This document shows, piece by piece, positions 1-11,944 of a DNA stretch of 64,000 nucleotides. This DNA is from Phlegmacium glaucopus (taxonomy: Eukaryota > Basidiomycota > Agaricomycetes > Agaricales > Cortinariaceae). Position numbers and translations under genes: made by a program. The number at the start of each line of letters is the position of its first letter. Positions within the stretch are counted from its first letter, which is position 1. The notes under the pieces were generated by a model. It had not been told where the DNA came from. It worked only from the letters and a program-made list of their open reading frames with translations, and ran no database searches. The stretch is taken from the NCBI GenBank assembly GCA_015039465.1, contig MU130378.1, positions 624,570 to 688,569 of the forward strand. The letters run 5' to 3'.

Positions 1-1459
1 GCACACGCTCAACGCGTGACAGTGAATCAATCCAGGGATCGGGGAACCCCGTAACCGCGCGCTTGCATGGTAGATGGGGGCTTTGGAGGCAAGATTTGGA
101 TCAGGGCATTGTAACCTGCCGATTGACCGAGCATGAATATCAAGAAAGGCTACTAGGTCTTTATTCAGTACCTATATGTTGACAATACGAAAATCATAGG
201 ACACTATAGTTGAGGGGAGCAACTCTGTAGAAATTTCACTGTGCCAGCTTCCAGGCCTGACGTTCTACGTCAGTTGGGGAGGGGCTAGTGTTCCAGCAGG
301 TCGTATGTGAGGCCTACGTGACTTGTGCACCTAGTTGCCCGCTCAAGAACACAAAGAGAGCAAGGAGAGCAGTCAACACTTGCGGTCCCAACCAACGATG
401 ACCTTGTCCGGTTCATGACCGGTTTTTATAGCAGAGGTTCCATCTGTTCTTGAGGGATCGATGGCCGATGAACTACCTGCGACCTTTTGCCGTGGTTGTT
501 AGATTAATCATATAGAAGCACTCAAACATGGGTTCATTGATTTCGACAATGATTTAGCTCGGCCTTCAAAGCTTCAAGGGGGTATAGTAACAGAGTGTGC
601 CAGTGGACAAATTATTCGTCCAGATAAAGCTATCTCCGAAGGGAGCGTGAAGTGTGAAAAAGGCCCGAGAAGATGAATACTGTCAACTTGACCGTTCAAT
701 AATTTCAAAGTGCTTGAATTAGGAAAGCTTTCACTGGCAATTGGTTGGATGAGGACCCGGCCGACCTTGGAAAGCAGATATGTATGATCCTTCAAAGAAG
801 GGTCAATCACTTGCATACCGCCTACTAGCGCCTAGTGTTGGCATTCAAGGAGACAAACATGTCGACACCCGCCGGCTACTAGTATACTAGTAACACGGCC
901 ATGCGAGTGGGAAGAACGGCATAATTCATTCACCTATGGCCTGTTGAATTACACTGGGCCCCAAACCTTCACATGATCAAAATTATATATAACGGTCAAA
1001 TCACCGGTCTCAACGTATCTCAGAGAACTGGATTCAAAGCATAACAACGGTACGCTGGTAAGAAAATCAGATCCAAATTGGAGTGCCTATATTCAAATTG
1101 TAGTTACGGCCCTGATAGGTTGAGACATTTTTGAAGGACACGGTTGTTACGCCAACTTGCATCAGCGTCAGTGGAAAGTCGTGTAAACCTGAACCCTTAC
1201 TATTGTCCTGTTCAAGTGATCGAGTTGTCAAGATAGCTGAGAGAAAAATAAAGGGTCCAAGTAAATACAGGAGCGCGATCCCAGCAGATCCTACCTTTCC
1301 AGTAGCAAGAAAATAGTTTTTAAAATCCATTGTACCAATATACAGCAGATAAATAATATCCAAAAAATGACAAAGAGGCTCCATCGCGATATATAGATAT
1401 ATAGCCCAAGGTATCTGAACAGACGGGGAAAATTGTCAAATGTGATAGCATTAAGTCAA
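1..1459. other. Intergenic / unassigned left edge
   Basis: I see no gene I can defend here. Two minus-strand open frames read somewhat like protein. One at 1384-1067 has a hydrophobic stretch (GSAGIALLYLLGPFIFLSAILTT region). One at 816-574 encodes 80 residues. Neither has a recognisable family, and I could not connect them by convincing splice sites. They may be decayed gene pieces or chance frames. The first 570 bases show nothing recognisable. Confidence 0.5.
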
Positions 1460-3264
1460 TCATGACAGGGATTTCTGAGGTGGATGGCCTGCATTGGAAT
1501 CTAGGGTAGGGTTGGCAACTCCTAGCACACGTCGACGCTCGGAATATTGGGGGGGGAGTTCAACTACATCATCAGGCTGAGACAGGCTGTCCTCTGCATC
1601 TGTATGTACGACAAATCGTGACGGTTTATATGCCGTTACACCTGCCGTGGCCGCTTTCCCTTGCGAAGTTGACATTGAGTCTTGTGACGTTGTCTGATTA
1701 GTGGTCTGTGGGATTGATTCAGGTTCTGTTCTAGATGAAGGTCCCGAAGAACGGAAAGATTCTAAGACTGGATTCTCGGGAGGATATCCAGGATGTAGAG
1801 GGTATTGCGATGGAGATTGGAACGTGCCAGGATGTTGATATTGTGAGGGCAGTTGATATTGTGAGGGCATTTGATATTGTGAGGGCATCTGATATTGAGA
1901 GGGCACTTGATGATGGGCGACCGGCTGCGGAGGAGCGTCATGGAAAGGGTTCACATCAAACGACGGGTTAGCACTGGGATAGTAAGGACGCGGAGGGAAA
2001 CCAGGGTCGTAATTTTTCGGCACATTCGGCACATTGTATGGGGCTTGACCTGGGTCATAAGTCAAGTCGATTTCAGATTCCCTTGATCGACGGAACCTTC
2101 TGGTACTGTCTGGTCTTCGAGAATCACGCTTTTTTCTGAGGAAAAACAATCCAAGTGTGATAATGACCGCAAGGAAAAGAAGGGCACCAATGACAGTGCC
2201 GGCAATACCTGCTATCGAGATGCCATGGGATGGAACAGAGGTCGAAGATCCAGAGGTAGGACTGGGGCTTGAGCCAGATGATGACGTCGATACTGTAGGT
2301 GAAGGGGCACCCAGAGTCGAAGATGGGGACGTACTGTCAAGACAACTGCTATCGTCTGACACACCAACGGTTCTGATATCCGAGCTTCCACCTGGACGCC
2401 CTTGTGAATCTGTCATCAAAAATAACATAGATGTGCCGTGAATTGCATTGGCGGTCCAATCAAACGATGTTGGCCCAACTGGGGGATTCAATTCAAAAGC
2501 CGTTCCGCCAGGGATTAAGACCTAGGTCACAATGTTTATTTACCAGGAAGAAATCGAGTATCAAGGATCAAACTCACAGCGATGGTCACAGGTTGCACTG
2601 CATCTGTGTACCCAGAGAAGATAAAGGGTCTACCACCGAAAATTCAGCCGTATTTAAGGACCAACCAGGAATATATGGCGTACCTGCACTGCGTGAGCGC
2701 TGAGTCTGCTCGAAAAGTGAACGCAACTGTTTGGTTGGGGGAGAAAACGTTAGGCCAATAAAGATTACTTTTCAGATGTTCACTTGCTTTGATTAGTCGT
2801 ATTGCAAGGTGACCCCCCTTTGGATGCTCCTACAGTCAGCACAGGTGTTGTTCCACCCGTATTGAAGCCGGTCGCGTCTGACATCGTCAACAAGAATGTT
2901 TCATTCTTTGGTAACTGGAGTATTGTAGAAAACGATCCAACTCCATTGTTGAATGCTGACGGTGGTATTGAGATATTTTGTTGTACTCCAAAAACCTATT
3001 CTGTTATGAAGATGATGATTGTTGATAGAAAGAATTCTTGAACGCGTACTGGGGCCAAGAGCAGCTGAAAAGGCGGCGTGCCTCCTTCTCAAAGAATTAG
3101 ACAGGGATGGCTTCTGATATCCGAAGACGCTCACCAGTCCACGTTATAGGCAAGTTGTCGCATTCTGAAGGTGTTCCAGGGGTAAAAGTGAAAGCAACGA
3201 CAGGACTCGGTAAAACGAAGGAGAGAGCCAAGAAAAATGAAAAAGAGGTAAAAAGAGCGGACAT
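1460..3264 (-). CDS. Single-pass cell-surface protein with Kre9/Knh1-like ectodomain
   Basis: The product starts with a secretion signal (MSALFTSFSFFLALSFVLPSP at 3264). It continues into an ectodomain with the pattern TWTGGTPPFQLLLAPVFG...NISIPPSAF...FLLTMSDATGF, typical of the Ser/Thr-rich Kre9/Knh1-like domain of fungal wall and surface proteins. A Ser/Thr/Pro-rich stalk follows, then one membrane helix (IAGIAGTVIGALLFLAVIITLGLFF), a basic stop-transfer KKRDSRR, and a long Pro/Gln/Ser-rich cytosolic tail with a QYQMPS repeat. At least six exons are needed to join the pieces. Splice sites read: donor after 3135; exon VFGVQQ...; a GC-AG intron at 2787-2727; donor near CQ/CR at the LTQCRPF junction; final exon beginning LIPGGTAFELNPP. 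A wall-sensor or adhesion role is possible but is inference only. Confidence 0.75.
1834..1908 (-). repeat. 21-bp in-frame tandem repeat coding QYQMPSQ-like units
   Basis: About four imperfect copies of a 21-base unit (plus strand TTGATATTGTGAGGGCATX-like) lie inside the cytosolic tail of the surface protein. They are translated on the minus strand as SQYQMPSQYQMPSQYQLPSQ. The unit length is a multiple of three, so copy-number change would keep the frame. Confidence 0.8.
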
Positions 3265-4114
3265 AGGCGAAGATGAATGTCGAGAGATGTATTGGGTATG
3301 AGAAAATGGCTGCGAGTCGTGCGACGAGTGTGGGTTATGTAACACATCAATCTTATCATGGCAACAGATGTAGATCATAATATTATATAATAAGTAAGGG
3401 TCAAAAACTACCCGGGGTCGTCGGTAAAGTTGTCAGGTACCTACCTGCCATTGCCAAAAGTGGCTATGTCAGGCCTAGTAATACCGAGAAAAAAAACATA
3501 TGTATAATTTTATCTCCAGTGTTAGTGGCCATCAGGGTACCTAACCTCGTACTATCAACAGGCTCATCAGAGGACACCAAAAGGATGTCTTGAGGATTGG
3601 ACCTTGAATTAGACAAAGTAAGGTTGAGTTCCTGAGCCGACTCCCATTTGGACCATTTCCTAAAAGTAGTACAGTCCCTTATTTAGCTTTGCTTTACATA
3701 AGTAAGCTTCCACGGTCACGCAAGCGAGCGAGAAATGTGGTTGTACCTTCCAGACAGATCGATGTCCAGGTGCACGAATAGTATGGAAACAAGCCTTAAC
3801 TCGGAGTGCAACGGATTAGCGACGACGATATAAACTACGGAGCAGTGTGTCTAGCGACGGTCCGAGAATCAGATGTAATATTAATAGTCCAATAATAGTC
3901 ACTTGATAATGACGAGTGGATAGGATGTCAAACGTTAAAGTTGCATAGGAATTTAGGACAGTGGTACGAGATGTTCAAGTAAGTTCCGAAAGTCAAGGGC
4001 ATTGGCAGGTGAATATATTTGAAAAAAAATAATGGCCATACTTGTATACGATACTATAGTGGATCATAAATTCGATTTACATTGCATGATTAGATCGTGG
4101 ACCCGGGAAATCCA
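3265..4114. other. Intergenic region
   Basis: About 850 bases lie between the start of the surface-protein gene and the stop of the MetE-like gene. No frame with splice support or recognisable family is seen. It should contain the promoter of the minus-strand surface-protein gene and the 3' end of the MetE-like transcript. Confidence 0.5.
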
Positions 4115-6035
4115 TCAAGAAATTGAGGCAGTGACCTCCGGCCATATCTCTTTGGCTGCTGCTATCAGAAGAGCCAACTTCTTGATTTCGTCCTAAACCA
4201 TCAACGGTTGAATTTGGACTCGTAAAGTAAAAATACTAGGTACTACTTACCTCTTCAGTAACTGAATTACCTTGCCATGTCGAGGAAAAGCCGCACTGAG
4301 TACTGATACAGAGTCTGCAAGTGTTCAAAAAGTCAGATGATTAAAGGTAAACTGTCGGAATTTACTGATTCATGGCAACCTCCCGGGAACGTTTTGGGCT
4401 TCCTTCGACCAAAACGTCTGCCGCCTCATTAACTCGTGCCTTGAGTTCCTCGATCGTTTCCAGCTATCTCAATAATTTTATACGGCGCCCAAACTATCTA
4501 GAGAGGAAGCGCACCTTTGGGTTCTTCGTGGTGACAAGGCCAAGAACAGCTACTTTGTTTAATGGTAGATGCTTTAGCGGCGTAAAATCTCCCGCTCGCT
4601 CCGTGTCATACTCGAGCTATTAAGAATTTTGCTCATAGATCAAAGAAGCTAGCAGAAAGTTACTACTTACATAAAAGACATCGACATCCAAGGTGTTAAA
4701 AAGTTTGACTGCGATTCGAGCGTAGCCTCCTTCTGAGAAATGAATGCCGCCCTGCGAGGTTTCTCTGTCAGTAGAATTCAAGGTTATTGCGTTGAGATAA
4801 AATCACCGTGAAATTTCCACGGCACATGTGAACACCGATGGTAAGGTCATTTGGGCGCCCTTGGGTGATGATATTGATAGCACGGATGTAAGTGTCAAGG
4901 AGAGCTTCATGGTCCACTCCGGACCTTTCCATGCCGATAATCGTGTTCTCATGGCAAAAATAGCAGAAAGTGGGGTCATCTATCTGAATGTTCCCTGGAG
5001 CGTATTCACCGCCACTGAATGCTTAAGATGTGATAGAAAGGAGCACAAGCCTGACTTACGACAACCCAATTCGTAGAGTTCTTTGAGTTCGGCACGATAT
5101 GCCACCGCCAAGTCATCAAAATACTCATCTATAATTATATTACTATTATTAGGTTGAAAGAGATATAGGAATGGAGGTCGGGTTAGTCTCACCGTCATCC
5201 TTGTATATGGAAGGATCATATGTATGATCGGATCCATGACGCTGGTGAAACCATGAGGGGGAACACATGGTGACTTTGATAAACTTAACATCCTGATATA
5301 GCAAGCAAAGTCAAAAAACATGCATTATACATGGGGAAGAAGATCAGACAAACTTCTGGCGAAACTAGTGATATCAAATAGTTGAATTCATCAACATAAA
5401 ACGATTGAGTTCGCTTTATTTTTCCCTGCAAAGGTAAACGTCATCATTTTAAACCGTTATAGAGCAATAACTTGAAGAGAAGTGAGTTCTCACGCCACAG
5501 AACAATGTTTCGGCGCTCTGGAGCCCTGCAGCGTACATCATGGCAATATGGGGGATATATGGCTAAATATCAGATAATTATTAGTGCATGATCTTTAGAG
5601 AGAAAAATCGAAGTTGCTCCACCTTGAACGTGCCGATGGGACCTCAACATAGAGATAAGAAAGTACAGACTCGGAGCCTGGAGGCGAACTTGAAGGAAAC
5701 CTACGGTCAGGTATGTGTATCATGCCTTCGAGTTTGTCAAACACTCCCTCAAAAAAATAGCGCCTATGGAGTAGAGAATTACGGTCAAAACAATAGGAGC
5801 GACAGTGTTGAAATTCATGACACCTTCGTAATTCGCCATCGGTAATGGTCTTGATGCCGACGTTGCGTTGAAGCTCAACAACATATTTAATTGCGTCGTC
5901 CTCTACGGGCTTTAGGTCATACGAGGCACACTTTTCAGCTTCAAGCTGTTGGCGCTTCTCAAAAAGAGGTTTGGGGCGAAGGAGAGAGCCAATATGCTCT
6001 GCACGGAAAGGAGGCCGCAAGTGAATAGTGGACAT
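4115..6035 (-). CDS. Cobalamin-independent methionine synthase-like (UROD/MetE-type) methyltransferase
   Basis: This is the short fungal MetE C-terminal-like protein (about 390 residues, TIM-barrel), not full-length methionine synthase. It is spread over about twelve small exons. Recognisable blocks in order: RAEHIGSLLRP, TITDGELRR, FFEGVFDKLEGMIHIPD, PYIPHIAMMYAAG, GKIKRTQSFYVDEFN, KVTMCSPSWFHQRHG, EYFDDLAVAYRAELKELY, RNIQIDDPTFCYF, MERSGVDHEALLDTYI, LTIGVHMCRGNF, GGIHFSEGGYARIA, YLEYDTERAGDF, LGLVTTKNPKLE and a last exon DEIKKLALLIAAAKEIW. HMCRGN resembles the metal/homocysteine region of the family. The first intron after GELRR is a multiple of three and has no stop, so it looks like coding sequence if left unspliced. 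Methyl transfer to a thiol is likely; the true substrate is unknown. Confidence 0.85.
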
Positions 6036-6721
6036 TGAGTATGTATGGGCAGGAGGTATAAGCTTAAGGTTAAGAGTCGATAAAACCTCTTATAGTATAG
6101 TAGAATACAGAACGTAAATGAATAAAATTAGTAAATTAGAAGTCAAGGGAAACCCGACATAGTTGAAGCATTGTGACTGGATTCATACTAGAGTATCACA
6201 GGGGTTGTTTTCTGAATCACTTACATACAAGAAGCGGAAATGACAATCGGTTGCAAAGAAGTTGATGCCGGCCGAAAGAACTTCAAACTGGGAACAGTGC
6301 TCTGGCCAGTTATGCTCAGTAAAAAACTAATGTCATATGAATGTTAGAATCATGCACTGTCTGCAATTAAAGGATTTAGGCACCGGATCTAATGATAAAT
6401 TTTCAAGCTTGAAAGAAATCTAATGGTACAAAATTTAAGTGCAGTTTTCGATCGAAGAAGTTGGCCTTAGAGAATTGTGGCGCACACAACTCGTTTGTGT
6501 CACAACACAGATATCTATATTTAGGACTTAGGACTAACATGGACTTACTAGTCATGTGATACGGCATTTGCCATTGGTACTGCCTAGTTCCACCAAAGCC
6601 ACCGTTATCCATTCTCAGAATTATCGCCATCAGCACCCTCGACGACCTCAAGACACAAGGTGTGTTGCATAACATGGTCTCAGGCCTCTTCAGTCTGATT
6701 TATTTATTCACAGATTAAGAA
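6036..6721. other. Intergenic region with one orphan coding-like stretch
   Basis: This is the shared upstream region of the MetE-like gene (-) and the eL13 gene (+). Minus strand 6326-6183 has a 48-codon frame preceded by an acceptor-like CATTAG. It reads like real protein (FFTEHNWPEHCSQFEV..., ending at TGA), but I cannot find a start or other exons and do not recognise the family. The rest shows nothing I can name. Confidence 0.4.
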
Positions 6722-7505
6722 ATGGGTTTTGCCCACAACAACGGTGAACATTTTCACTCCTTCTCCTGAACTTGCAACTCAACTTTATCATCAGTCCTTC
6801 ACGCTAACCATTTCCGCAAGGATTGGCAACGGCACGTACGCACCTGGTTCGATCAGCCTGGACGCAAACTTCGCAGACGCAATGCTCGCAAGGCGAAAGC
6901 CGTTACTCTTGGCGTTCGTCCTCTTACACTCCTCCGCCCAGCTGTTCGTGCCCAGACAGTCCGCTACAATCGCAAAGTTCGTGAGGGTCGTGGATTCACT
7001 CTAGCTGAGCTCAAATCTGCTGGTATTGGAAAGAAGGAAGCCCGAGGTGTTGGAATTGTCGTTGATCACAGGAGGAGAAATCTAAGTGAGGAGGGCAAGA
7101 AGATAAATGTAGACCGACTACAAGCATACAAGGCGCGCCTTATCGTCTTCCCCCGCAAGGCTGGAAAGGCGAAGAAGGGTGATTCATTGGTCCGTGTTTT
7201 TACTTGTCGATTTTACGCCTTTTTAACTAATAATTTAATCAGGCGGATGACCTTAAGGCCGCTACTACCCGTGCTACCATTGCGCTCCCTTCTGCATACC
7301 CGGCAGAGGCACCTCGTGCCATCACAGACGCAGAACGTGAACTCAAGGCCTACAGGACGCTCCGTATCGCTCGCGCTAACCAACGACATGAAGGTGCTCG
7401 CAAGGCTCGGGCTGCGAAGGCAAGTGAAAACATCACATTCTACTACTTGTCACTAAATCATACGTTATCTAGAAAGAGGAGGAGGAAGCCGCCAAGAAGA
7501 AGTAA
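6722..7505 (+). CDS. RPL13: 60S ribosomal protein eL13
   Basis: Component of the large cytosolic ribosomal subunit. The start MGFAHNN is split from [25 protein letters not shown] by an intron. The body continues [56 protein letters not shown] and [26 protein letters not shown], as in eL13 of other fungi, and ends [10 protein letters not shown]. Four exons are needed. The third intron starts near 7191 with a GT donor. The last intron, 7420-7472, starts with GCAAGT and is a GC-AG intron; the nearby GT (7423) would shift the frame and destroy the conserved C-terminus. The ATG was chosen because it gives the family N-terminus exactly. Confidence 0.95.
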
Positions 7506-7745
7506 ACGATTTTTTACACTTAGCCCTTTCTACGCCTTCCACGTCTATCCATGTTTGTGTTGCTGGCGTCCCAAAATCTATGTGGGTACCATGAGCCCAT
7601 TAATGCACTATCAGCAATATGATCCCTTTCCACCGGAGTGTGAATTCTGCGAACTCAGGAAAGCTTTCTGCATGAGCAAATTATATGATGATATTTACTA
7701 GATTTCGAAAAAAGTCCACGTCTCACATAAATGAGATCTATATGA

Positions 7746-9622
7746 CTATAATTCCTTTTTGCGACCTTTATCCCTTGAGGACAGAATGGCATCACAAGCT
7801 GCCATCTTCTTGTGAAGTGCCTCTTTAGCCTCAGACTTTGCGACCTCGCGCAAAATTTTGACTTGTTCGGCCACATTTTTCAGCACGCCGATGACTTCCT
7901 GATTACCATCCACGAATCCAAACTCGGCATAGGTCAAGCCTTCTTGCTTGGCGAACTCTTTCACAAGCTGGCTTGCACGTCGGAGGTTATGGCGCGGTAA
8001 TCGGGGGAAGAGGTGATGCGTCACTTGAAGATGGAGACCCCCATGCATAAATGCCACGGAATCTGAGCAGATTACATCAGAGGTAGTGCGCAGTTGCCGG
8101 TGGGGAAATGATTCAATCGGGCCAAGATCTCCCGTGGGCATGCTAAAGTGCGAGAGGACGATCTAAATTAATTTTTTTGTTGGAAAACCAGTCAGTCATT
8201 TAGCTTTGTTTCAATTTGATGGAAGAATAAAGTCACCTGAATGTGAAGCGGGCTGGTCACGACATGGCTCACAAGCAAGTAAGCAAGAGCTTTTTGCCAT
8301 GTTCCACATCCATATAGGACACGTCCAAACCAAGTCCAGAAAAACACAAGGCCAGCCATCTCAAGCCTCCAGGCCCAACTTCCGCCTCGCGCACGCCTAG
8401 TATCGAATGCCTTTCTGTAGAGATAGGTATACGAATTACCGTAAAGGTTAAAACGAGCGAAGGACATAACAACATAGAATAGCCTATGTTGTAATGCCAA
8501 AAATAATTTAGCGAAACGGTCAAAGACCATAGTCCTTTTGTAATATGATGACCAGAGGGAATCGAGGAATGCGGGAGAGATAGCAAAGAACGGGACGTGT
8601 TCAATGTCAGGATCACTGAGTCACAGTAAGTACGTTGTCTGATGTCAGTCAAAGGTACGACCTACTGAGAGGGATGATTGGTAACGACTGATGGGAGCAT
8701 TATTTAATATACGAGGCTGATGTTGAAAAAAGGTCCATTTACTCACGATGGTGAACATTATGGTTCTGCCATCGATTGTGTCAGCCAAATTTTGTAAATT
8801 GTGAGGTCGAAAATAACGTACTTGAACCCACCAGCCAATACTTAAACCGCCCAAGAAATTAGTAATCAAAGTTGCCAACATACGGTCTATGACCCAATTG
8901 TGAGTGACACCCATATGACCCAAATCATGGGCACTGAAGACTAATTGGTGCCAGAACAGGCCAAGGAACACAGCGCTCGTGATGATCCAATTGTATGAGT
9001 ATGCGTAGGCCGAGATACAACCGAGGAGTATGTATCGAGCAATTTCTGGGCCATAACCCGATATATAACGCGTCTTATATAAGCCAGCATCGGTAATACG
9101 TTTGTGAAGTTCTCGATAGGCTTTGGACTGCCTAGTCTGGACTTTTAGAGAGAGATCTGAAGGAAAAGGTTGGAGACTGGCAAGGGTCGGTGCGGTAGGC
9201 TGCTGAGAGTGATTATCTCGTTCAACGAGCAGAATGGATGAAGATGGAAAGAATTCAGAGCCATCATTAGAGACTAGCTCAGTAGCTTCTTTGAACCATT
9301 CCTGTTTGCCTGTTTGACCTGGTCTACGGACCCAACCCCTATGAATTGGAGGTACTAGAGGTTCCCAGCCGTCTTCTGTAAATTCCACGCGACCAATGGA
9401 GTAACGAGATACCAGTTTGAGGGTATCATCGAGATGATTTGCTTCTATCTCGTCTGTCGCGTCTCTGCCAACGAAGTGAAGGAGTGCAAGGTTACCGCCA
9501 GGATGCGCATCCAGCCAGGCAGGTGGAATGGAGAGGAGATGTCCTTGGTATATAATAAGGGTTTCACCTGCGAGAATGCGATTGGCGACAACATCCCTTG
9601 ACCAAAGGGTTGTGTCACCCAT
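7746..9622 (-). CDS. Delta-8 sphingolipid desaturase with N-terminal cytochrome b5 domain
   Basis: Introduces the delta-8 double bond in the long-chain base of glucosylceramides at the ER. The N-terminal cytochrome b5 fold carries the haem motif HPGG and a second ligand region (EIEANH). The desaturase part has histidine box 1 HDLGH, box 2 HNVHH and box 3 QVTHH, as in front-end desaturases, with several hydrophobic segments between. Box 2 is interrupted by splicing: WWVQ, then an intron, then NHNVHH, then an intron directly after HH. Next come VTNHPSHDPDIEHVPFFAIS (again interrupted) and YYKRTMVFDRFAKLF. The last exon begins near IVLSHFSMPTGD. Length is about 545 residues, usual for the family. 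A fatty-acid delta-6-type enzyme is the alternative; the fungal distribution favours the sphingolipid enzyme. Confidence 0.92.
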
Positions 9623-9918
9623 TAAAGCTAAGAAGTTTTTGTTTTATTTATTTAAATAGCAGTTTGCTAAAGTAAATTATGTAAGTACGTAATCGGATTT
9701 GTCATGTGGGGTGCAAGTGCTAGTCTCCGCTTGTCTTACTGTTCTGACCACTTATCAGGACGACTTGGAGACTCATCAATACTTTCAGTTCAGGGCTCTG
9801 GTACCTAGTGAGTGCTATTCTTACAGCCCTGGCATCGGAAAAACTTGCATCGGAGTCCTAACCGCTTATATCTTGGCGTGTGAAAGACGTTCCTGTTGAA
9901 CCACATTTCTTTAACCCA

Positions 9919-11417
9919 ATGGCGGCTGTTCACAATCAGTCGTCTCGACAGCACCCACATTCGCGTTTGCGTCCTTCTACAGACCCCTTCGTTGATCCTG
10001 CCCCAAGAGCAAAACAGAGACCACCACCTCTTCCACCGAAGACTTCCTCAGCAACAAGGATGCCTGTTGCTCATCCAAAGTCAAGCCCAACCCGAGACCC
10101 TAATCTCACGGATGCGGTTCGCGACACTGTCACCGTCCGCCAACAAGACAGCAACGCTCGCTCTAAAGCAAGCCGTAGTCAAACGGCTGCGTCAGTATTC
10201 TTTTCTTTAACCCTTTTTTATACCGATTGCTCACCATCGTCTTTTCATCCAGCCCCGCTCCAGCTGTTTCCTCCAACCCTCGACCATCCGGTCGACGATC
10301 TCAATCCGAGGATTCTCCCAATGTCGCAGAAAAATCTCGTTCTAGTGGCAAATCTCGGAGCAAAAAGAGTTCACAACATGCAGATGTGATCGACAGACTC
10401 GATTTCACAGGCGTGGGGCCTAGTATGACCTCTACCTTACCAAATTTTACCACCACTCACCAAATTTTAGTGTTCCATCATGATGGTCCTTTCGATGCCT
10501 GTGCTCCGTCCCGTAATAAACATCACAACAAAGCGCCAATGTATGCTTGGGGTACTACCTCTGATGAACCCTCGGCACTGCTTTACGGTGACGCCGCTTA
10601 TCCCTCAGCGGAGGCTTACAAGGCTTTTTCCAATGACTATCCAGAGCCCCCGAAAAAGAAGGTGGACGCTATCGCTGAAGCTTGGGGTATCCATGAACCA
10701 GAACCCTTCGAAGAATTTTTCGCGGGAGGTGGTTCAGGCAGACCAGACAGCGATACGCCTGCAAGCTCTATCTACAACGGCAAAGACTCTCACACTTCTC
10801 AATCTGCCCCTCGTGGCAACCCTACTGTAAGACGTGTAAAAGATAGTCGTGATCCTCGGGACGAGAGGCCTCGTACCGCTACTACTCGTCGTCCTGGTGT
10901 GCCTCCTCCTCAACCTATCTTTGTTTCGCAGCCGTCAGAAATTGAGCTACCGGAATCACCACCGCCGACCTCGCCGGGATTCCCCAAGCGTACCAAGTCG
11001 CTCATGCACCGTATCCGCAAAATGCGTGATTCTCCGAATGTTCCGGTCGGGCCTGACTACGATCAACCCCCTTCCCCTTCCTCTCCCACTGAGGCCTATC
11101 CTACCCCTAGCGGACCTCGTCCTACGCACCGCTCCCAAAACTCCTTCCTTGGACGATTTGGCGGCGCTTCCCGTGCCAATCAACCACCCATAACGGAGAA
11201 GTCGGAGAAACCCGAACCTTACGTTTTCATCGAGCCCCAGACCAACAAAGATTTACCTGTCCTTCCAACCTCGACTTCCACCCCTGGTGAGAATATACCC
11301 TCCCAGAGCTACCCTGAAATTCAAATGGGTGCAACGAGTTCGTCGCCTGGCGATAGGCTTGGGAGAAAGACCAGTCTCATGAAGAAGGTTGGCCGAGTTG
11401 TGCGCGGAGCGAAATAA
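9919..11417 (+). CDS. Pal1-like cell morphology protein
   Basis: The protein is mostly disordered and rich in Pro and Ser. It holds the Pal1 family core DVIDRLDFTG...FHHDGPFDACAPSRN...APMYAW, and ends with a basic KKVGRVVRGAK. Pal1 of fission yeast is a cortical/endocytic-site protein that shapes the cell wall during polarised growth. Start MAAVHNQSSRQHPHSRLRPSTDPF agrees with the usual His/Arg-rich N-terminus. Intron 1 runs from GCGTCAGT near 10190 to the acceptor before CCCCGCTCC. A second intron (GTATGACC...TTTTAG, about 48 nt, near 10422-10469) is a multiple of three without stops. Removing it joins GVGP to MFHHDGPFDA and restores the family spacing. Confidence 0.82.
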
Positions 11418-11944
11418 AGGTATAACTTTCTCAAGGCGTCCTGTTTACCTTGTCGCCTCCGTCTTTTTTGATCATGGTCGTAGTCGATCTTCGTTCTCAT
11501 GCGATATATTCCCCTCACGTATCTTCCCCGTCTGCTTCCGAATCCCCATTCTTCTATCCAACTTGGGGCCACTTTTAGACTCAAGTGCTGAACATTTCCT
11601 GCTACCTATTCATTAATTGGAGATTAATTTTCTTCCCCTCCCCGCTTGTGTCTCTGTCATTGTCATTCTTGACTGGCGTTGTATTTACTTTATCATTTCT
11701 TCCCCTTTTGTGACTCTGTCCTTCCAATCTTCTTTTCCTTTTCACCATGTGAATGACTGAATGTGTATTCTCCATGACATATTCATTGATACACTAGTTA
11801 CTATCAGATATTTCTGGATGTGTTCTGAGCGTAATGTACTCTTTCTCCTCTTGTTTACATGCTCTGTATACCTGAATTCTTGTACGTTAAATAAATCTTC
11901 AATGCGCTCTTCCCTCGGTCATCTAAATGTGGACCGTTTCTATA
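11418..11944. other. Convergent 3' region between PAL1-like gene and HIS7
   Basis: About 530 pyrimidine-rich bases between two stop codons facing each other. It should hold both 3' UTRs. I see no coding sequence or RNA gene in it. Confidence 0.5.

Noticed and set aside
1067..1384. Minus-strand 105-codon frame with a hydrophobic segment
   Set aside because: No signal of a gene structure around it and no recognisable family; left as unassigned.
4980..5321. 113-codon minus frame beginning MFFDFACYIRM
   Set aside because: It is a read-through of introns in the MetE-like gene; the spliced exons KVTMCSPSWFHQRHG and EYFDDLAVAYRAEL explain the sequence.
10849..11193. 114-codon plus frame rich in Leu and Arg
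   Set aside because: Shadow of the Pal1-like coding frame with no start context or family.
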